Shown in pieces: positions 1-8,627 of a stretch of DNA of 64,000 nucleotides. Positions within the stretch are counted from its first letter, which is position 1. Every line of letters begins with the position of its first letter. The DNA comes from Methylobacterium terricola. GTDB lineage: Bacteria > Pseudomonadota > Alphaproteobacteria > Rhizobiales > Beijerinckiaceae. The position numbers and the translations under genes are program-made. Below the pieces are notes generated by a model, which had not been told where the DNA came from, searched no databases, and saw nothing but the letters and a program-made list of their open reading frames with translations. The stretch spans positions 496,001 to 560,000 of the forward strand of contig NZ_VDDA01000002.1 in the NCBI RefSeq assembly GCF_006151805.1, read 5' to 3'.

Positions 1-36
1 GGCGAGGGCCACCAGGAGGAAGAAGGATTCACGCTT

Positions 37-672
37 GTGGAGAAACGCCGGCATCACCCCTCGCACGGGCCCGGGGCGGACGCCCCCGCCGGGACGGCGG
101 CGCTCCGGGACGGGGCCGATGAACCCGGCCGCGATGGCGGTTTGAGGGCGGCGCGGCCGATCACGCCGGCCTATCTCGAGCGCGCGGCCCTCTACTACCT
201 GGAACGCTACGGCGCCTCGGCCGAGATGCTGCGCCGGGTGCTGAAGCGCCGGGTCGAGACCCGCTGCCGCCTGCGCGGCGAGGCGCCGGAGGATTTCTCG
301 GAGATGGTCGAGGCGGTGATCGCCCGGGCGCTCGGCGCCGGCCTCGTCGACGATGCCGCCTTCGCGGCCGCCAAGGTGCGCTCGTTGCGCCGGCGCGGCG
401 GCTCGGCCCGGGCGATCGGCGCCAAGCTCGCCGCCAAGGGGGTCGACCGCGACACCGTCGGGGCGGCGCTCGCCGAGGGAGATGCGGGGGACGAGGACGA
501 GGCCGCCCGCGCCTACGCCAAGCGCCGCCGGCTCGGGCCGTTCCGTCAGCCGGGCGCGCGCGCCGCCGCGCGGGAGCGCGATCTTGCCGCGATGGCACGG
601 GCGGGGTTCTCCCTCACCCTCGCCCGCCGGGTCGTCGATGCGGAGACGGAGGACGACCGTCCCGACGGATGA
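37..672 (+). CDS. recX: Regulatory protein RecX
   Basis: Encodes a 211-residue RecX, the small helical protein that binds RecA filaments and limits recombinase activity. The diagnostic stretch runs from about residue 46 (ITPAYLERAALYYLERYGAS) through the repeated three-helix units: R-R-V-L-K-R-R, then G-L-V-D-D-A-A-F-A, R-R-G-G-S, and the C-terminal A-R-A-G-F-S-L-T-L-A-R-R-V. The GTG start at 37 has AAGGA about nine bases upstream. The first 45 residues are Gly/Ala/Arg-rich and poorly conserved, so a later start cannot be excluded. recA is not in the window; the gene seems to stand alone ahead of the OsmC gene. Confidence 0.88.
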   Translation: MEKRRHHPSHGPGADAPAGTAALRDGADEPGRDGGLRAARPITPAYLERAALYYLERYGASAEMLRRVLKRRVETRCRLRGEAPEDFSEMVEAVIARALGAGLVDDAAFAAAKVRSLRRRGGSARAIGAKLAAKGVDRDTVGAALAEGDAGDEDEAARAYAKRRRLGPFRQPGARAAARERDLAAMARAGFSLTLARRVVDAETEDDRPDG

Positions 673-806
673 TCCGTCCCGAGGGTTGATCGGCCGAGGG
701 TGATTTGGCGGCGCGCTGACCTACCTGTGGCGGCGAGCGGGCGCCATGGCGGCGCCGCCGAGCGCGAGGCCGGCATGGTCCCGGCCCCGATCCACGGGAG
801 ACGAGC

Positions 807-1232
807 ATGAACCGCAAGGCGAACGCCGTGTGGCAGGGCAGCGGCAAGGACGGCAAGGGTCAGCTGACCACCCAGTCCGGCGTGCTGTCCGCGAACCCCT
901 ACGGGTTCAACACCCGCTTCGAGAACGAGCCGGGCACCAACCCCGAGGAGCTGATCGCGGCGGCGCATGCCGGCTGCTTCACCATGGCGCTGGCCTTCCA
1001 GCTCCAGGGCGCCGGCTTCACCGCCGACGAGCTGCGCACGGAAGCCGTGGTGAGCCTGGAGAAGGACGGCGACGGCTTCACCATCACGGCCTCTGCCCTC
1101 ACCCTCACGGCGAAGATCCCGGGCATCGACCAGGCGAAGTTCGACGAGCTTGCCGGGGTCGCCGAGAAGAACTGCCCGGTCTCGAAGGTGCTGAACGCCA
1201 AGATCAGCCTGAAGGCGACGCTTCAGGCGTAA
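807..1232 (+). CDS. OsmC-family organic hydroperoxide reductase
   Basis: A 141-residue cytoplasmic thiol peroxidase of the OsmC/Ohr superfamily, which reduces organic hydroperoxides. The expected catalytic set is visible: Cys57 in AAAHAGCFTMAL, Cys123 in EKNCPVSK, and Arg37 in FNTRFEN. The length is typical. The ATG at 807 is preceded by GGGAGACGAG. It is probably single-gene: the downstream neighbour is convergent and separated by a palindrome. The NPEELIAAAHAGCF pattern favours the OsmC branch over Ohr. Confidence 0.93.
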   Translation: MNRKANAVWQGSGKDGKGQLTTQSGVLSANPYGFNTRFENEPGTNPEELIAAAHAGCFTMALAFQLQGAGFTADELRTEAVVSLEKDGDGFTITASALTLTAKIPGIDQAKFDELAGVAEKNCPVSKVLNAKISLKATLQA

Positions 1233-1293
1233 GGAGCAGGGAGCGCCCGACCGGAGCAGAGGCCGGGCGCATCCTGCGATGACGCCGTCCGCA

Positions 1294-1327
1294 TCGCTCC
1301 GGGCTCCGCTGCGCGGTCCCGGAGCGA
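1294..1327. repeat. Palindrome between convergent genes, REP-like and possible bidirectional terminator
   Basis: TCGCTCCGGG (1294-1303) and CCCGGAGCGA (1318-1327) form a perfect 10-bp stem with a 14-base loop. It lies between the convergent OsmC and hydroxyacid dehydrogenase genes. There is no T-run, so it may be a repetitive palindrome rather than a classical terminator. Confidence 0.5.
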
Positions 1328-1374
1328 CGATGGCGGGGACGCAACCGGAGACCGGGCAAGTCCGGGCCCTCGCC

Positions 1375-2376
1375 TCACAGCATGCTGGGCAGGATCCGGT
1401 CCGGCGGCCGGTGGCCGTCGAGGAAGGTCTTGATGTTGATGATGACCTTCTCGCCCATGTCGACGCGGCTCTCATGCGTCGCCGAGCCCATGTGAGGCAG
1501 CAGCACGACCTTGCCGGCCCGGGCGAGCTTGACGAGGCGCGGGCTCACCGCCGGCTCCTGCTCGAACACGTCGAGCCCGGCGCCCGCGATGTCGCCGACC
1601 TCGATCAGGCGGGCGAGCGCGGTCTCGTCGATCACCTCGCCGCGGGCGGTATTGACCACCACCGCCTCGGGCTTGAGCAGCTTCAGGCGCCGGGCCGAGA
1701 GCAGGTGGTAGGTCGCCGGGGTATGCGGGCAGTTGACCGACACGATGTCGACCCGCGCCAGCATCTGGTCGAGGGATTCCCAGTAGGTCGCCTCGAGGTC
1801 GCTCTCGATCTTGGCGGCGACCCGGCGGCGGTTGTGGTAGTGGATCGACAGGCCGAAGGCCTTGGCGCGCCGTGCCAGCGCCTGGCCGATGCGGCCCATG
1901 CCGACGATGCCGAGGCGCTTGCCGGTGATGCGGCGGCCGAGCATCCAGGTCGGCGACCAGCCGCCGCTCCAGGCATCGTCCGGGATGATCCGGGCCCCCT
2001 CGGTGACCCGGCGCGCCACCGAGAGGATCAGCGCCATCGTCATGTCGGCGGTGTCCTCGGTCAGCACGCCCGGCGTGTTGGTGACCGTGATGCCGCGCTG
2101 GAGCGCCACCCCGACGTCGATGTGGTCGACGCCGTTGCCGAAATTGGCGATCAGTCGCAGGTTCGGCCCGGCCTGGGCGAGGAGCGAGGCGTCGATCTCG
2201 TCGGTAACCGTCGGCACCAGCACGTCGGCCTCCTGCAGGGCCTGCGCCAGGGCGCCGCCGGTGAGCGGCGCATCCTCGTGGTTGAGACGCGCGTCGAACA
2301 ATTCGCGCATCCGCGTCTCCACGACGTCCGGCAGGCGCCGGGTGACCACCACGAGCGGCTTGCGCTTCAACGACAT
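1375..2376 (-). CDS. D-2-hydroxyacid dehydrogenase (glyoxylate/hydroxypyruvate reductase type)
   Basis: A 333-residue NAD(P)-dependent D-isomer 2-hydroxyacid dehydrogenase, probably reducing glyoxylate or hydroxypyruvate, a reaction used in serine-cycle methylotrophs. The Rossmann motif GMGRIG is at 159-164. The family's Arg-Glu-His catalytic set is present: Arg245 in NTARGEVID, Glu274 in FEQEP, His295 in LLPHMGSAT. I chose the ATG at 2376 because it has GGGAGGG just upstream and starts right before the first beta strand (KPLVVVTRRLP). The same frame is open 42 codons further upstream but reads as a basic, unconserved leader. Substrate preference cannot be read from the sequence. Confidence 0.9.
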   Translation of the reverse strand: MSLKRKPLVVVTRRLPDVVETRMRELFDARLNHEDAPLTGGALAQALQEADVLVPTVTDEIDASLLAQAGPNLRLIANFGNGVDHIDVGVALQRGITVTNTPGVLTEDTADMTMALILSVARRVTEGARIIPDDAWSGGWSPTWMLGRRITGKRLGIVGMGRIGQALARRAKAFGLSIHYHNRRRVAAKIESDLEATYWESLDQMLARVDIVSVNCPHTPATYHLLSARRLKLLKPEAVVVNTARGEVIDETALARLIEVGDIAGAGLDVFEQEPAVSPRLVKLARAGKVVLLPHMGSATHESRVDMGEKVIINIKTFLDGHRPPDRILPSML

Positions 2377-2673
2377 GATCCCTCCCTCGCCCGCGGGCGA
2401 CACGGCGTCCGGCCGGTCCCTGCGTGACACGCGATACGACGCTCTGCGCCACGATAGGCGACGCGGCGACCCGGCGGAAAGCCCCGCCTTGGTGTGAGCC
2501 ACAGGCGCCGATACGCTCCGTTAACCATGGTCCGGCGATACGAGCCGGACGACGATCCTCCGGGGCGTACCCGTGCCTTCACCGGGTATTCCCTTGCGGG
2601 CCTCTCTAGCAGAGGCCGACCGGAAGACAATCCGCGCCGCGGCCGCCGCCGCGGGATGGGAGACCGACCGCCG

Positions 2674-3330
2674 ATGCGCCATCCGCACCCGTTCGGCAGG
2701 CTCGCGTTGGCAGCCCAACGCCTTGCCCGCGCCACGCCTCGACCGATCGCCGCCCTGTGCCGCCACACCGGCGTCGCGGCGCTGATCCTCGGCGCCCTGG
2801 CGAGCCCGGCCGCCGCCGCGCCGCCGGCCCCCGCCGCCAATTCCCCCGCCGGCGAGATCGGGGTCACGATCGGCCCGGCGACAAAGCTGCCGCTGCCGCG
2901 CTACGTCAGCCTGAAGACCGACCGGGTGAACCTGCGCGAGGGGCCGTCCAAGGACCACCGCACCCTGTGGGTGTTCCAGCGCGCCGGCCTGCCGGTCGAG
3001 ATCATCGCCGAGTACGAGACCTGGCGCCGCATCCGCGATTCCGAGGGCACGGAGGGCTGGGTGCTGCACTCGCTGCTCTCGGGCCGGCGCACCGCCGTGG
3101 TGCTCAATCGCGGCGCCGACAAGGGCGCGCCGGTGCCGCTCTACGACCGGGCCGACGCGGGGAGCGGCGTGGTCGCCCAGCTCCAGGCCGGGGTGATCGG
3201 CAGCGTGAAATCCTGCGACAAGACCTGGTGCCGCCTCGTCGTGGCGCTGCCGCAGAAGCGCGGCGACGTCGACGGCTACATGCGCCAGGACCGGCTCTGG
3301 GGCGTCTATCCGGACGAGAAGGTGGACTGA
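2674..3330 (+). CDS. Secreted SH3-domain protein
   Basis: Predicted exported protein of about 218 residues with two bacterial SH3-like modules. The N terminus has a signal peptide ending in ALASPAAAA. The first SH3 module starts at YVSLKTDRVNLREGPS and continues through ETWRRIRDSEGTEGWV. The second is a degenerate repeat ending GDVDGYMRQDRLWGVYP, with a cysteine pair in KSCDKTWCRL. Such proteins usually work in the periplasm or cell wall. ATG 2674 has GGGAG about 11 bases upstream; ATG 2656 in the same frame is an alternative. The 5' end lies opposite the divergent dehydrogenase gene. Specific function unknown. Confidence 0.82.
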   Translation: MRHPHPFGRLALAAQRLARATPRPIAALCRHTGVAALILGALASPAAAAPPAPAANSPAGEIGVTIGPATKLPLPRYVSLKTDRVNLREGPSKDHRTLWVFQRAGLPVEIIAEYETWRRIRDSEGTEGWVLHSLLSGRRTAVVLNRGADKGAPVPLYDRADAGSGVVAQLQAGVIGSVKSCDKTWCRLVVALPQKRGDVDGYMRQDRLWGVYPDEKVD

Positions 3331-3377
3331 TAGCGCCGCCCCTTCGAACGCCCTCGTGCGAAGGTGCAAGGCAAGCC

Positions 3378-3452
3378 CGAACGGGCGTCGGCGCCGATGC
3401 GCCGGACGCCTTCGCATCGACGGGGCGATGGGAAGGCGCGAGGGTAGGAGAC
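3378..3452. repeat. Dispersed intergenic repeat, family A, copy 1
   Basis: About 75 bp of GC-rich, internally palindromic DNA, beginning CGAACGGGCG and containing GCGCCGGACGCCTT and GGCGCGAGGGTA. A clearly related copy lies at 22988-23061. Both copies are intergenic. Confidence 0.65.
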
Positions 3453-3454
3453 GC

Positions 3455-3488
3455 GAAAAGGGCCGCGCCCCCCTGGGAGCGCGGCCCT
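3455..3488 (-). terminator. Intrinsic terminator of irr
   Basis: AGGGCCGCGC (3459-3468) pairs with GCGCGGCCCT (3479-3488), a 10-bp stem. On the minus strand it is followed by TTTTCGCG. It sits just downstream of the irr stop codon. Confidence 0.8.
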
Positions 3489-3514
3489 CTCGAAACCCCG
3501 TGCCGCGGCTCGGA

Positions 3515-4015
3515 TCAGGCTCGGCCGGTGCGGCGGCGCAGGCGCACGATCACCTCGACGCCGGCGATCTCCATGCCCTCGGGGGCCTGGGGCAGCGAGT
3601 CGACGGTGATGCCGCAATCCGGCATGTCGAGCACCTGGCCCTCCTCTTCCAGGAAGAAGTGGTGGTGCTCGCTCGGGTTGGTGTCGAAATAGGCTTTGGA
3701 CCCGTCCAGCGCGAGCTGGCGCAGCAGGCCGGCCTCGGTGAACTGGTGCAGGGTGTTGTAGACGGTGGCGAGGGACACCGGGACCTTGGCCCGCATCGCC
3801 TCGTCGTAGAGCATTTCGGCGGTCAGGTGACGGTCGCCCTTGCCGAACAGCAGCCAGCCGAGGGAGAGGCGCTGGCGGGTCGGACGCAGGCCGGCGCGGC
3901 GCAGGCGGTCGCGCAGCTCCGAGAGCGGGCAGCCGCGCCGCTGGCCGGCGGCGCCGGTCTCGAGGGCCGGGACGCGGGCGCCGAGGACGGCGCGCAGGGG
4001 CGACAGATCGTTCAT
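3515..4015 (-). CDS. irr: Fur-family iron response regulator Irr
   Basis: A 166-residue Fur-superfamily repressor that controls iron and haem genes in Rhizobiales in response to haem status. Typical Irr features are all visible: GLRPTRQRLSLGWLLFGKGD, the recognition region VPVSLATVYNTLHQFTEAGLLRQ, the triple histidine in SEHHHFFLEEEG (residues 117-119), and a Gly-Cys-Pro haem-regulatory motif at 28-30. I chose the ATG at 4015; the frame also opens at a TTG at 4048, but the ATG gives the usual family length. It is divergent from fabA across a 235-bp gap, an arrangement I recall from other Rhizobiales. No obvious ICE box was seen. Confidence 0.93.
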   Translation of the reverse strand: MNDLSPLRAVLGARVPALETGAAGQRRGCPLSELRDRLRRAGLRPTRQRLSLGWLLFGKGDRHLTAEMLYDEAMRAKVPVSLATVYNTLHQFTEAGLLRQLALDGSKAYFDTNPSEHHHFFLEEEGQVLDMPDCGITVDSLPQAPEGMEIAGVEVIVRLRRRTGRA

Positions 4016-4250
4016 CAGCGGAACTATCGACTCGTTAGACGGCGACAATGATACTCGCCGTTATAGGCGTCCCGCCCCGGCCCCGCAACCCGACCACGGC
4101 CGTTCCGGCGCAGATCAGAAGCGTTACAGACTAGGGCCTTCGCCCGGCTTTGAACAGTCCCGGGCCCTGTGTTAACGAGGCGCCACCCGCCGCGGCCCGC
4201 CTCCTTGCCGGAGCGTCAGCGGCATCCCGCACGAGGAAATCGCCCCCGAC

Positions 4251-4805
4251 ATGTCCGCCGACCAGACCTCCGCCCCCGACGCCCCGAGCCGGCCCTCGCA
4301 TTTCTCCTACGAGGACCTGCTGGCCTGCGGCCGCGGCGAGATGTTCGGCGTCGGCAACGCCCAGCTGCCGCTGCCGCCGATGCTGATGTTCGACCGCATC
4401 ACCTCGATCGGCCGCGACGGCGGCGCCTTCGGCAAGGGCCACGTCGTGGCCGAGCTCGACGTGCGGCCCGACCTCTGGTTCTTTCCCTGCCACTTCCAGG
4501 GCGATCCCGTGATGCCGGGCTGCCTCGGCCTCGACGCCCTGTGGCAGATGGTCGGCTTCCATCTCGGCTGGCTCGGCTCGCCGGGCCGCGGCCGGGCGCT
4601 CGGCGTCGGCGAGGTCAAGTTCAGCGACCAGGTGCTGCCGAGCGTCAAGAAGGTGGTGTACGGCGTCGACCTGAAGCGGGTGCGCCAGGGCCGCCTGGTG
4701 CTCGGCATCGCCGATGGCTGGCTCGAGGCCGACGGCCGCCGCATCTACGAGGCGCAGGACCTGCGCGTCGGGCTGTTCCAGGCCGCTTCCCCCGCCGGCG
4801 GCTGA
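4251..4805 (+). CDS. fabA: 3-hydroxydecanoyl-[acyl-carrier-protein] dehydratase/isomerase FabA
   Basis: A 184-residue cytoplasmic enzyme that dehydrates 3-hydroxydecanoyl-ACP and isomerises the product to cis-3-decenoyl-ACP, the branch point to unsaturated fatty acids. The active-site His81 lies in [17 protein letters not shown] and Asp95 in [10 protein letters not shown]. The N terminus ([17 protein letters not shown]) and the [12 protein letters not shown] segment are family signatures. It is the first gene of the fabA-fabB-fabI run, divergent from irr. The gap to fabB is 194 bp, so fabB may also have its own promoter. Confidence 0.96.
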   Translation: MSADQTSAPDAPSRPSHFSYEDLLACGRGEMFGVGNAQLPLPPMLMFDRITSIGRDGGAFGKGHVVAELDVRPDLWFFPCHFQGDPVMPGCLGLDALWQMVGFHLGWLGSPGRGRALGVGEVKFSDQVLPSVKKVVYGVDLKRVRQGRLVLGIADGWLEADGRRIYEAQDLRVGLFQAASPAGG

Positions 4806-4894
4806 CGCCGACCGCCCCGGCGACGGGGCCAGTCCGGCTGACCCGTCGGCAGCCGGTCGAACGGATCGCCCGGACCCTTTCCCCGGATGGGCGG

Positions 4895-4923
4895 TTGAGA
4901 TTAGTGCGCGGTGCGCCTAGGTG
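4895..4923 (+). promoter_or_regulatory. Promoter-like element upstream of fabB
   Basis: TTGAGATTAGTGCGCGGTGC (4895-4914) starts with a -35-like TTGAGA and has TAGGTG at 4918, at 17-base spacing. A nearly identical 20-mer is found at 62037-62056, upstream of the glycosyltransferase gene. The -10 match is weak. Confidence 0.45.
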
Positions 4924-4999
4924 ACACCCGCGGGCCAACGGCCGCCCGCGGGCGTCGACGGGCTTGTCCGTGGCGCCGCTCCGGAGGGTTCCGACGATC

Positions 5000-6226
5000 A
5001 TGAGGCGTGTGGCAATCACCGGGATGGGCATCGTCTCGTCCATCGGCAATTCCACCCAGGAGGTGCTGGCGTCGCTGCGCGAGGCGCGGTCCGGCATCGT
5101 CCGCGCCGAGGACTTCGCGGCCCACGGCTTCCGCAGCCAGGTCCAGGGCGCGCCGACCCTCAACGCCGAGGAGGTGGTCGACCGCCGCGCGATGCGCTTC
5201 CACGGCGGCGGCACCGCCTGGAACCACGTCGCGATGGAGCAGGCGATCCGCGACGCGGGGCTGGAACAGGCCGAAATCTCGCACGAGCGCACCGGCATCA
5301 TCATGGGCTCCGGCGGTCCGTCGACCCGCGCCCTGGTGGAAGCCGCCGACATCGCCCGCGCCAAGGGGCCGAAGCGCGTCGGGCCCTTCGCGGTGCCGAA
5401 GGCGATGTCCTCGACGGCGTCCGCCACGCTCGCGACCTGGTTCAAGATCCGGGGCGTGAACTACTCGATCTCGTCGGCCTGCGCGACCTCGAACCACTGC
5501 ATCGGCAACGCCGCCGAGATCATCCAGGGCGGGCGCCAGGACATCATCTTCGCCGGCGGCTGCGAGGAGCTGGACTGGACCCTGTCGGTCCTGTTCGACG
5601 CGATGGGCGCCATGTCCTCGAAGTACAACGAGACCCCGGCCCGGGCCTCGCGCGCCTACGACAAGGCTCGCGACGGCTTCGTGATCGCCGGCGGCGCCGG
5701 CGTGCTGGTGCTCGAGGAACTGGAGCATGCCCGTGCCCGCGGCGCGCGGATCTACGGCGAGGTCGCGGGCTACGGCGCCACGTCCGACGGCCACGACATG
5801 GTGGCCCCGTCCGGCGAGGGCGCGGTGCGCTGCATGCGCCAGGCGATCGAGGGCCTGAAGGGTGCGAAGATCGACTACATCAATCCGCACGCCACCTCGA
5901 CCCCCGTCGGCGACGACAAGGAGATCGAGGCCATCCGCGAGGTGTTCGGCACCGGCGACAATTGCCCGCCGATCGCCGCCACCAAGTCGCTGACCGGCCA
6001 TTCGCTCGGCGCCACCGGCGTGCAGGAGGCGATCTACTCGCTCCTGATGATGAACAACGGCTTCATCTGCGAGAGCGCGCATATCGACGAGCTCGATCCG
6101 GCCTTCGCCGACATGCCGATCCTGCGCGCCCGCAAGGACGACGCACAGCTCGGCCACGTGCTCAGCAACTCGTTCGGCTTCGGCGGCACCAACGCCACGC
6201 TGGTGCTCAAGCACGTCGACGCCTGA
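5000..6226 (+). CDS. fabB: 3-oxoacyl-[acyl-carrier-protein] synthase I FabB
   Basis: A 408-residue beta-ketoacyl-ACP synthase I that extends acyl-ACPs with malonyl-ACP and is needed for unsaturated fatty acids. The Cys-His-His triad is intact: Cys161 in [11 protein letters not shown], His297 in [12 protein letters not shown], and His334 in [12 protein letters not shown], with Lys329. The C-terminal [14 protein letters not shown] motif is present. The ATG at 5000 ([10 protein letters not shown]) has GGAGGG 11 bases upstream; an in-frame ATG at 4964 has no such site and adds an unconserved leader. It follows fabA and precedes fabI. Confidence 0.96.
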   Translation: MRRVAITGMGIVSSIGNSTQEVLASLREARSGIVRAEDFAAHGFRSQVQGAPTLNAEEVVDRRAMRFHGGGTAWNHVAMEQAIRDAGLEQAEISHERTGIIMGSGGPSTRALVEAADIARAKGPKRVGPFAVPKAMSSTASATLATWFKIRGVNYSISSACATSNHCIGNAAEIIQGGRQDIIFAGGCEELDWTLSVLFDAMGAMSSKYNETPARASRAYDKARDGFVIAGGAGVLVLEELEHARARGARIYGEVAGYGATSDGHDMVAPSGEGAVRCMRQAIEGLKGAKIDYINPHATSTPVGDDKEIEAIREVFGTGDNCPPIAATKSLTGHSLGATGVQEAIYSLLMMNNGFICESAHIDELDPAFADMPILRARKDDAQLGHVLSNSFGFGGTNATLVLKHVDA

Positions 6227-6328
6227 TCCGAGGGACCTGGAGCCAAGGGCCCTGTTCCACGGAACGTGGACAGGACCCGGCCCGACGCGTAAAGGCCCGG
6301 TCCACCGAACAACAGCGGAGGATCGGGC

Positions 6329-7156
6329 GTGACGGGTTTGATGGCAGGCAAGCGCGGGCTCGTGATGGGCGTCGCGAACGACCACTCCATCGCCTGGGGC
6401 ATTGCCCGGGCCCTGGCGGGCCAGGGTGCCGAACTGGCCTTCACCTACCAGGGCGAGGCGCTCGGCCGCCGGGTCGGGCCGCTGGCACAGACCCTCGGCT
6501 CCTCCCTCGTCGTCCCCTGCGACGTCGAGGATCTGGCCAGCGTCGACGCGACCTTCGCCGCCCTCGACGAGGCCTGGCCCGAGGGGCTCGACTTCGTCGT
6601 CCACGCCATCGGCTTCTCCGACAAGGCGCAGCTGAAGGGCCGCTACGTCGACGCCACCACCCGGGAGAATTTTTCCCGCACGATGGTGATCTCCTGCTTC
6701 TCGTTCACGGAAGTGGCCCAGCGGGCGGCCAAGCGCATGCGCCCCGGCGGCGCGCTCCTGACGCTGACCTACGGCGGCGCGACCCGCGTCATGCCGAACT
6801 ACAACGTCATGGGCCTCGCCAAGGCGGCGCTGGAGGCCTCGGTGCGCTACCTCGCGGCCGATCTCGGTCCGCAAGGGATCCGGGTCAACGCCCTCTCGGC
6901 CGGCCCGGTCCGCACGCTCGCCGGTGCCGGCATCGCCGATGCCCGGCTGATGTACAACCATCAGGCCGCCCACGCGCCCTTGCGCCGCACCGCGACGCTG
7001 GAGGATATCGGCGGCTCGGGCCTCTACCTGCTGTCGCCGCTCTCGGGCAGCGTCACCGGCGAGGTCCATTTCGTCGATTCAGGCTACAACATCATCTCGA
7101 TGCCGCGGCCGGACGTGCTGAAGGCGCAGGATGCGGCAGGCGTGACCGACGCGTAG
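6329..7156 (+). CDS. fabI: Enoyl-[acyl-carrier-protein] reductase FabI
   Basis: A 275-residue NADH-dependent enoyl-ACP reductase of the SDR fold, catalysing the last step of each fatty acid elongation cycle. Diagnostic features are the cofactor motif GLVMGVANDHSIAWGIA and the active-site Tyr158-x6-Lys165 in PNYNVMGLAKAALEA. RVNALSAGPVRTLA follows. The GTG start at 6329 has GGAGG at 6317-6321 with a 7-base spacer; ATG 6341 is a less well-placed alternative. It closes the fabA-fabB-fabI run and is followed by a strong terminator. This isoform is the type inhibited by triclosan in other bacteria. Confidence 0.95.
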   Translation: MTGLMAGKRGLVMGVANDHSIAWGIARALAGQGAELAFTYQGEALGRRVGPLAQTLGSSLVVPCDVEDLASVDATFAALDEAWPEGLDFVVHAIGFSDKAQLKGRYVDATTRENFSRTMVISCFSFTEVAQRAAKRMRPGGALLTLTYGGATRVMPNYNVMGLAKAALEASVRYLAADLGPQGIRVNALSAGPVRTLAGAGIADARLMYNHQAAHAPLRRTATLEDIGGSGLYLLSPLSGSVTGEVHFVDSGYNIISMPRPDVLKAQDAAGVTDA

Positions 7157-7191
7157 CAGCCCATCGAGGGCACCTGTTTCCATGGCACAAA

Positions 7192-7216
7192 CCCCCGGCA
7201 AGCCCGGGGGCTTTCT
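7192..7216 (+). terminator. Intrinsic terminator after fabI
   Basis: CCCCCGG (7192-7198), loop CAAGC, then CCGGGGG (7204-7210), followed by CTTTCTT. It lies 35 bp after the fabI stop. Confidence 0.85.
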
Positions 7217-7325
7217 TGTATGGTCTGCCGTGGGTAGCCGACGAAGCATCATCGCTGCATCTCCTGCCGAGATCACCACCCAGATTTCTAAGTTAATTTT
7301 GGGAAATTGCGTCGTAAAATATCTT

Positions 7326-7561
7326 ATGATCACGGCCATCGGCATGACGATCGGCACATTCGTGCTTCGAGCCATGTCGATCATACGATTTGTGACGGTC
7401 CGAGATTACTGAAAGCCGACGCGGCTATGGGGAAGGCTTACACGGCGCTTCTCGAGATCGTACCGAAACCATCGATCTACGCCATGCTGGTTGCCAGCCA
7501 GAAGCGATGGATTGCTGCCCGTGATACGCAGTTCGGCAATCTTGTCGGAACTCTGATTTGA
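7326..7561 (+). pseudogene. Frameshifted remnant of an LprI-like (DUF1311) secreted protein
   Basis: Frame 7307-7561 carries an LprI-type core: HTICDGPRLLKADAAMGKAY, then LVASQKRWIAARDTQF. These match the family pattern of Ile-Cys, Ala-Asp, a Tyr-x-x-Leu-Leu segment and Gln-x-x-Trp-x-x-x-Arg-Asp. This frame has no signal peptide. A hydrophobic leader (MITAIGMTIGTFVLRA, from ATG 7326) is in a different frame and reaches a stop at 7412, consistent with one frameshift near 7370. The C terminus is also short for the family. The stretch is visibly less GC-rich than its neighbours, suggesting acquired or decaying DNA. It could instead be a short chance ORF. Confidence 0.5.
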
Positions 7562-7711
7562 AAGCCTGTCTGATGCGCGAGGATTTTTCTCCCGGATAAT
7601 GCGTTCGCTGCCCGTCATGCCCTGTGACAGGTTGCAATCCCGGGCGCCGCTCCACGGACCCGGGACGACGGGAGAAAATGTGGATGTGATCGACCAGCCC
7701 GGACAGACGAG

Positions 7712-8404
7712 CTACGCCGGCAGTACCACCACCTTCGTCTTCACCGGCGTCTGATTGTACAGGTGGATCATGTCCTGGCTCAGCAGCCCGACGCAGCCGC
7801 TGGTGATCCCGGAGCCGATCGATTCGGGATCGCTGCTCGCGTAGATCGTGTAGAGCGTGTAGGCGCCGTTCTGGTAGAGATGCAGGGTGCGGGCGCCCAG
7901 CGGGTTGTCGAGGCCGCCGGGCATGCCGCGGGCGTACTTGGCGGCTTCCGGCTGGCGGCGGATCATCTCCGGGGGCGGGGTCCAGGTCGCCCACTCGCTC
8001 TTGCGGCCGACATAGGCGTCGCCGCTCCAGCGGAACCCGTCGCGGCCGACATTGGCGCCGTAGCGGGTCGCGAGGCCGCCCTCCTCGATCCGGTAGACGT
8101 AGTAGTTCTTCGGATCGACGACGATCGTGCCGGGCGCCTCCTTGGAGGCGTATTGCACCGTGCGGCGGTAGTATTTCGAATCAACCTTGCTGAGGTCGAC
8201 CGCCGGGATCGGGAATTTCTCCGTCGGCACCGGGCCGTAGAGCGCCGAGGCCTCGGCGAGGCTCATGCCGTCGGTGGTCTTGCAGCCGGCCACCCCGAGG
8301 GCACCGAGGCTCGCGGCGGAGCCGAGCAGGAAGGAGCGGCGGTGGAGGTGCCCGCAACGCGGCGCGAGCACGCCCGCCTCTTCAGTCTTGGTCTCGACGA
8401 TCAT
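7712..8404 (-). CDS. L,D-transpeptidase (YkuD family) lipoprotein with altered active site
   Basis: A 230-residue exported protein. Residues 21-41 combine a twin-arginine start (HRRSFLLG) with a lipobox (GVAGC, Cys41), so it is probably a Tat-exported lipoprotein. The YkuD domain spans roughly 80-230: GTIVVDPKNYYVY, GFRWSG, and GGLDNPLGARTLHLY are typical. The active site reads YTIYASSDPESIG...TSGCVGLL, so Cys204 is kept. Tyr188 stands where family members have the His of IHG, and Gly206 where they have Arg of GCIR. The gene at 57536 has the canonical residues. ATG 8404 was chosen over the upstream in-frame start because the signal begins soon after it. Confidence 0.85.
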   Translation of the reverse strand: MIVETKTEEAGVLAPRCGHLHRRSFLLGSAASLGALGVAGCKTTDGMSLAEASALYGPVPTEKFPIPAVDLSKVDSKYYRRTVQYASKEAPGTIVVDPKNYYVYRIEEGGLATRYGANVGRDGFRWSGDAYVGRKSEWATWTPPPEMIRRQPEAAKYARGMPGGLDNPLGARTLHLYQNGAYTLYTIYASSDPESIGSGITSGCVGLLSQDMIHLYNQTPVKTKVVVLPA

Positions 8405-8627
8405 GGTTGCGGACGTCCCGTATCGTGCCGTTCGACGCGAGAGGGGCCCGGCATCCTCCGTCGAACAATCGTTCCGGGCGGAAAGTGCCGCCAACCGGTG
8501 CAGCTTGCAAGCTCAAGCTTGCCACCTGCGCTGGCGCGACGACGGTTCGTCTCGACCCCACGCCGTCGCGGCACCACATCCGGGCTGCGTGGCGACGATC
8601 CACGGGCAATGAGGCAGGAGCGCGACG

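Noticed and set aside
4901..7069. 722-codon minus-strand ORF opposite fabB-fabI
   Set aside because: Arg/Gly/Ala-rich shadow with no domain; fabB and fabI on the other strand are certain.
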